A stretch of DNA of 64,000 nucleotides, from positions 1 to 64,000 of the forward strand of contig JAIQFY010000031.1 in NCBI GenBank assembly GCA_020072965.1, in the 5' to 3' direction. Below the pieces are notes generated by a model, which saw nothing but the letters and a program-made list of their open reading frames with translations, was not told where the DNA came from and made no database searches. Of the stretch, positions 63,349 through 64,000 are shown one piece after another. The stretch's first letter is position 1. The number at the start of each line of letters is the position of its first letter. This stretch comes from Terriglobia bacterium (lineage in GTDB: Bacteria; Acidobacteriota; Terriglobia; JAIQFV01). Position numbers and translations under genes: made by a program.

Positions 63349-64000
63349 ATGACACTCGGGAATCAAAGAACCAAGCCTGACAAACTTGCGCGCGTTAAGA
63401 AATCGTGGGGTCGTTCTGCCGGCCCTGTTCTTATTCCGCTTTGGATCCTTCTGGCACTCTTCCGGCCTCTTTCATCCTGGGCCAATCCTTCTCACCTCGA
63501 GGCGGGGAACAATGGACCCAACGGAGCAGAAATTGCAGCTCCCGCGAGCCCGTCTCCCCGCCCCCTCCCTGTCTCGATCAGCAGCGTCGATGCCGTGGGA
63601 ATGACCGTCGCCGACATGGACCGTTCAGTCGAGTTTTATTCCAAGGTTCTCCAATTTGAAAAGGTTTCCGACGTTGAGGTCGCCGGAAGTGGTTATGAAC
63701 ATCTCGTAGGACTGTTTGGAGTGAGGATACGAGTCGTCCGGATGAAGCTGGGTGACGAATTGATTGAACTGACTGAATATCTTGCGCCTCGGGGACGTCC
63801 CATTCCCTTGGATTCGCGCAGCAATGACCGCTGGTTCCAGCATATTGCGATCATTACGAATGACTTGGATCGCGCTTATCAATGGCTGCGGCAAAACAAA
63901 GTTGAACATGCCTCTTCCGGACCCCAACGACTCCCGGACTGGAACAAGAAGGCCGGCGGGATCCGCGCCTTCTATTTCAAGGATCCGGACCGCCACGTGC
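63349..64000 (+). CDS. Secreted VOC-domain protein, truncated by the window end
   Basis: 217 residues visible; the frame is still open at the last base. The start ATG at 63349 has AAAGGA upstream. A membrane-signal stretch (GPVLIPLWILLALFRPLSSWA) is followed by a linker rich in Ala and Pro and then a VOC domain (VDAVGMTVADMDRSVEFYSKVLQFE, then WFQHIAIITNDLDRAYQWLRQN and FYFKDPDRHV). The DPDRH end usually contributes a metal-binding residue. Its coupling to the GMC gene suggests a shared periplasmic pathway. Confidence 0.85.
   Translation, partial: MTLGNQRTKPDKLARVKKSWGRSAGPVLIPLWILLALFRPLSSWANPSHLEAGNNGPNGAEIAAPASPSPRPLPVSISSVDAVGMTVADMDRSVEFYSKVLQFEKVSDVEVAGSGYEHLVGLFGVRIRVVRMKLGDELIELTEYLAPRGRPIPLDSRSNDRWFQHIAIITNDLDRAYQWLRQNKVEHASSGPQRLPDWNKKAGGIRAFYFKDPDRHV

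Noticed and set aside
1-64000. CRISPR arrays, tRNA, rRNA, prophage or riboswitch sequences
   Set aside because: The repeats seen are palindromic or heptamer types, without regular 25-40 base repeats and unique spacers. No cloverleaf, rRNA segment or known riboswitch core was recognised by eye; a covariance-model scan was not possible.

Overview
The window looks like the chromosome of an uncultured Acidobacteriota member. The best single marker is the 833-residue duplicated FtsX-type permease at 25281-27782, of the kind called acidobacterial duplicated orphan permease. Supporting signs are the number of ECF sigma factors (2520, 38454, 43204, 51681, 61018), PknB-type kinases, SpoIIE-type phosphatase, multicopper oxidase and GMC oxidoreductase genes, and the many small intergenic palindromes. 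No rRNA, tRNA, CRISPR array or phage genes were seen. The assignment is inference from gene content; no marker gene is present.

Layout. 1-0.4 kb: tail of an integrase-type transposase and a heptamer-repeat island. 0.4-4.7 kb: glycogen phosphorylase, then an ECF sigma / zinc-finger anti-sigma / secreted protein operon. 5.1-9.6 kb: M20 peptidase, then the ligase-associated exonuclease followed by a DNA-ligase-fold protein that has lost its catalytic residues. 10.2-14.2 kb: efflux adaptor and two MacB-like permeases without an ATPase gene. 14.5-17.2 kb: ClC antiporter with CBS domains, a small hypothetical gene and an inverted-repeat element. 17.3-24.7 kb: a visibly GC-richer block with a thioredoxin-fold protein whose first active-site cysteine codon is UGA (candidate selenoprotein), a divergent MocR regulator, and the glyoxylate-shunt pair malate synthase and long-form isocitrate lyase. 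25.3-36.2 kb: orphan permease, DUF488, monooxygenase-like and GlxA-type regulator genes, a VOC-SpoIIE phosphatase fusion, multicopper oxidase and Ada. 36.4-42.7 kb: VOC protein, kinase-sigma pair, lysoplasmalogenase, a broken REP-associated transposase between its repeats, and a TPR protein. 43.2-44.7 kb: ECF sigma / membrane protein / Spy-like periplasmic protein module. 45.4-54.3 kb: aquaporin, tandem DM13 protein, DUF3795, dihaem peroxidase-like protein, DoxX-like protein, ECF sigma, second ClC and CsoR repressor. 54.6-61.6 kb: an 1862-residue pseudokinase-AAA-TPR-GAF-sigma54 activator, followed by a sigma-54 promoter with upstream palindromic sites and then STAS and ECF sigma genes. 61.8-64 kb: GMC oxidoreductase and a truncated VOC protein.

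The most notable items are the candidate UxxC selenoprotein (17270-18577), the catalytically dead ligase paired with an intact exonuclease (6935-9624), and the predicted sigma-54 circuit from the giant activator to a STAS/ECF sigma operon (54607-61578). Intergenic space is occupied by at least five families of palindromic or inverted-repeat elements.
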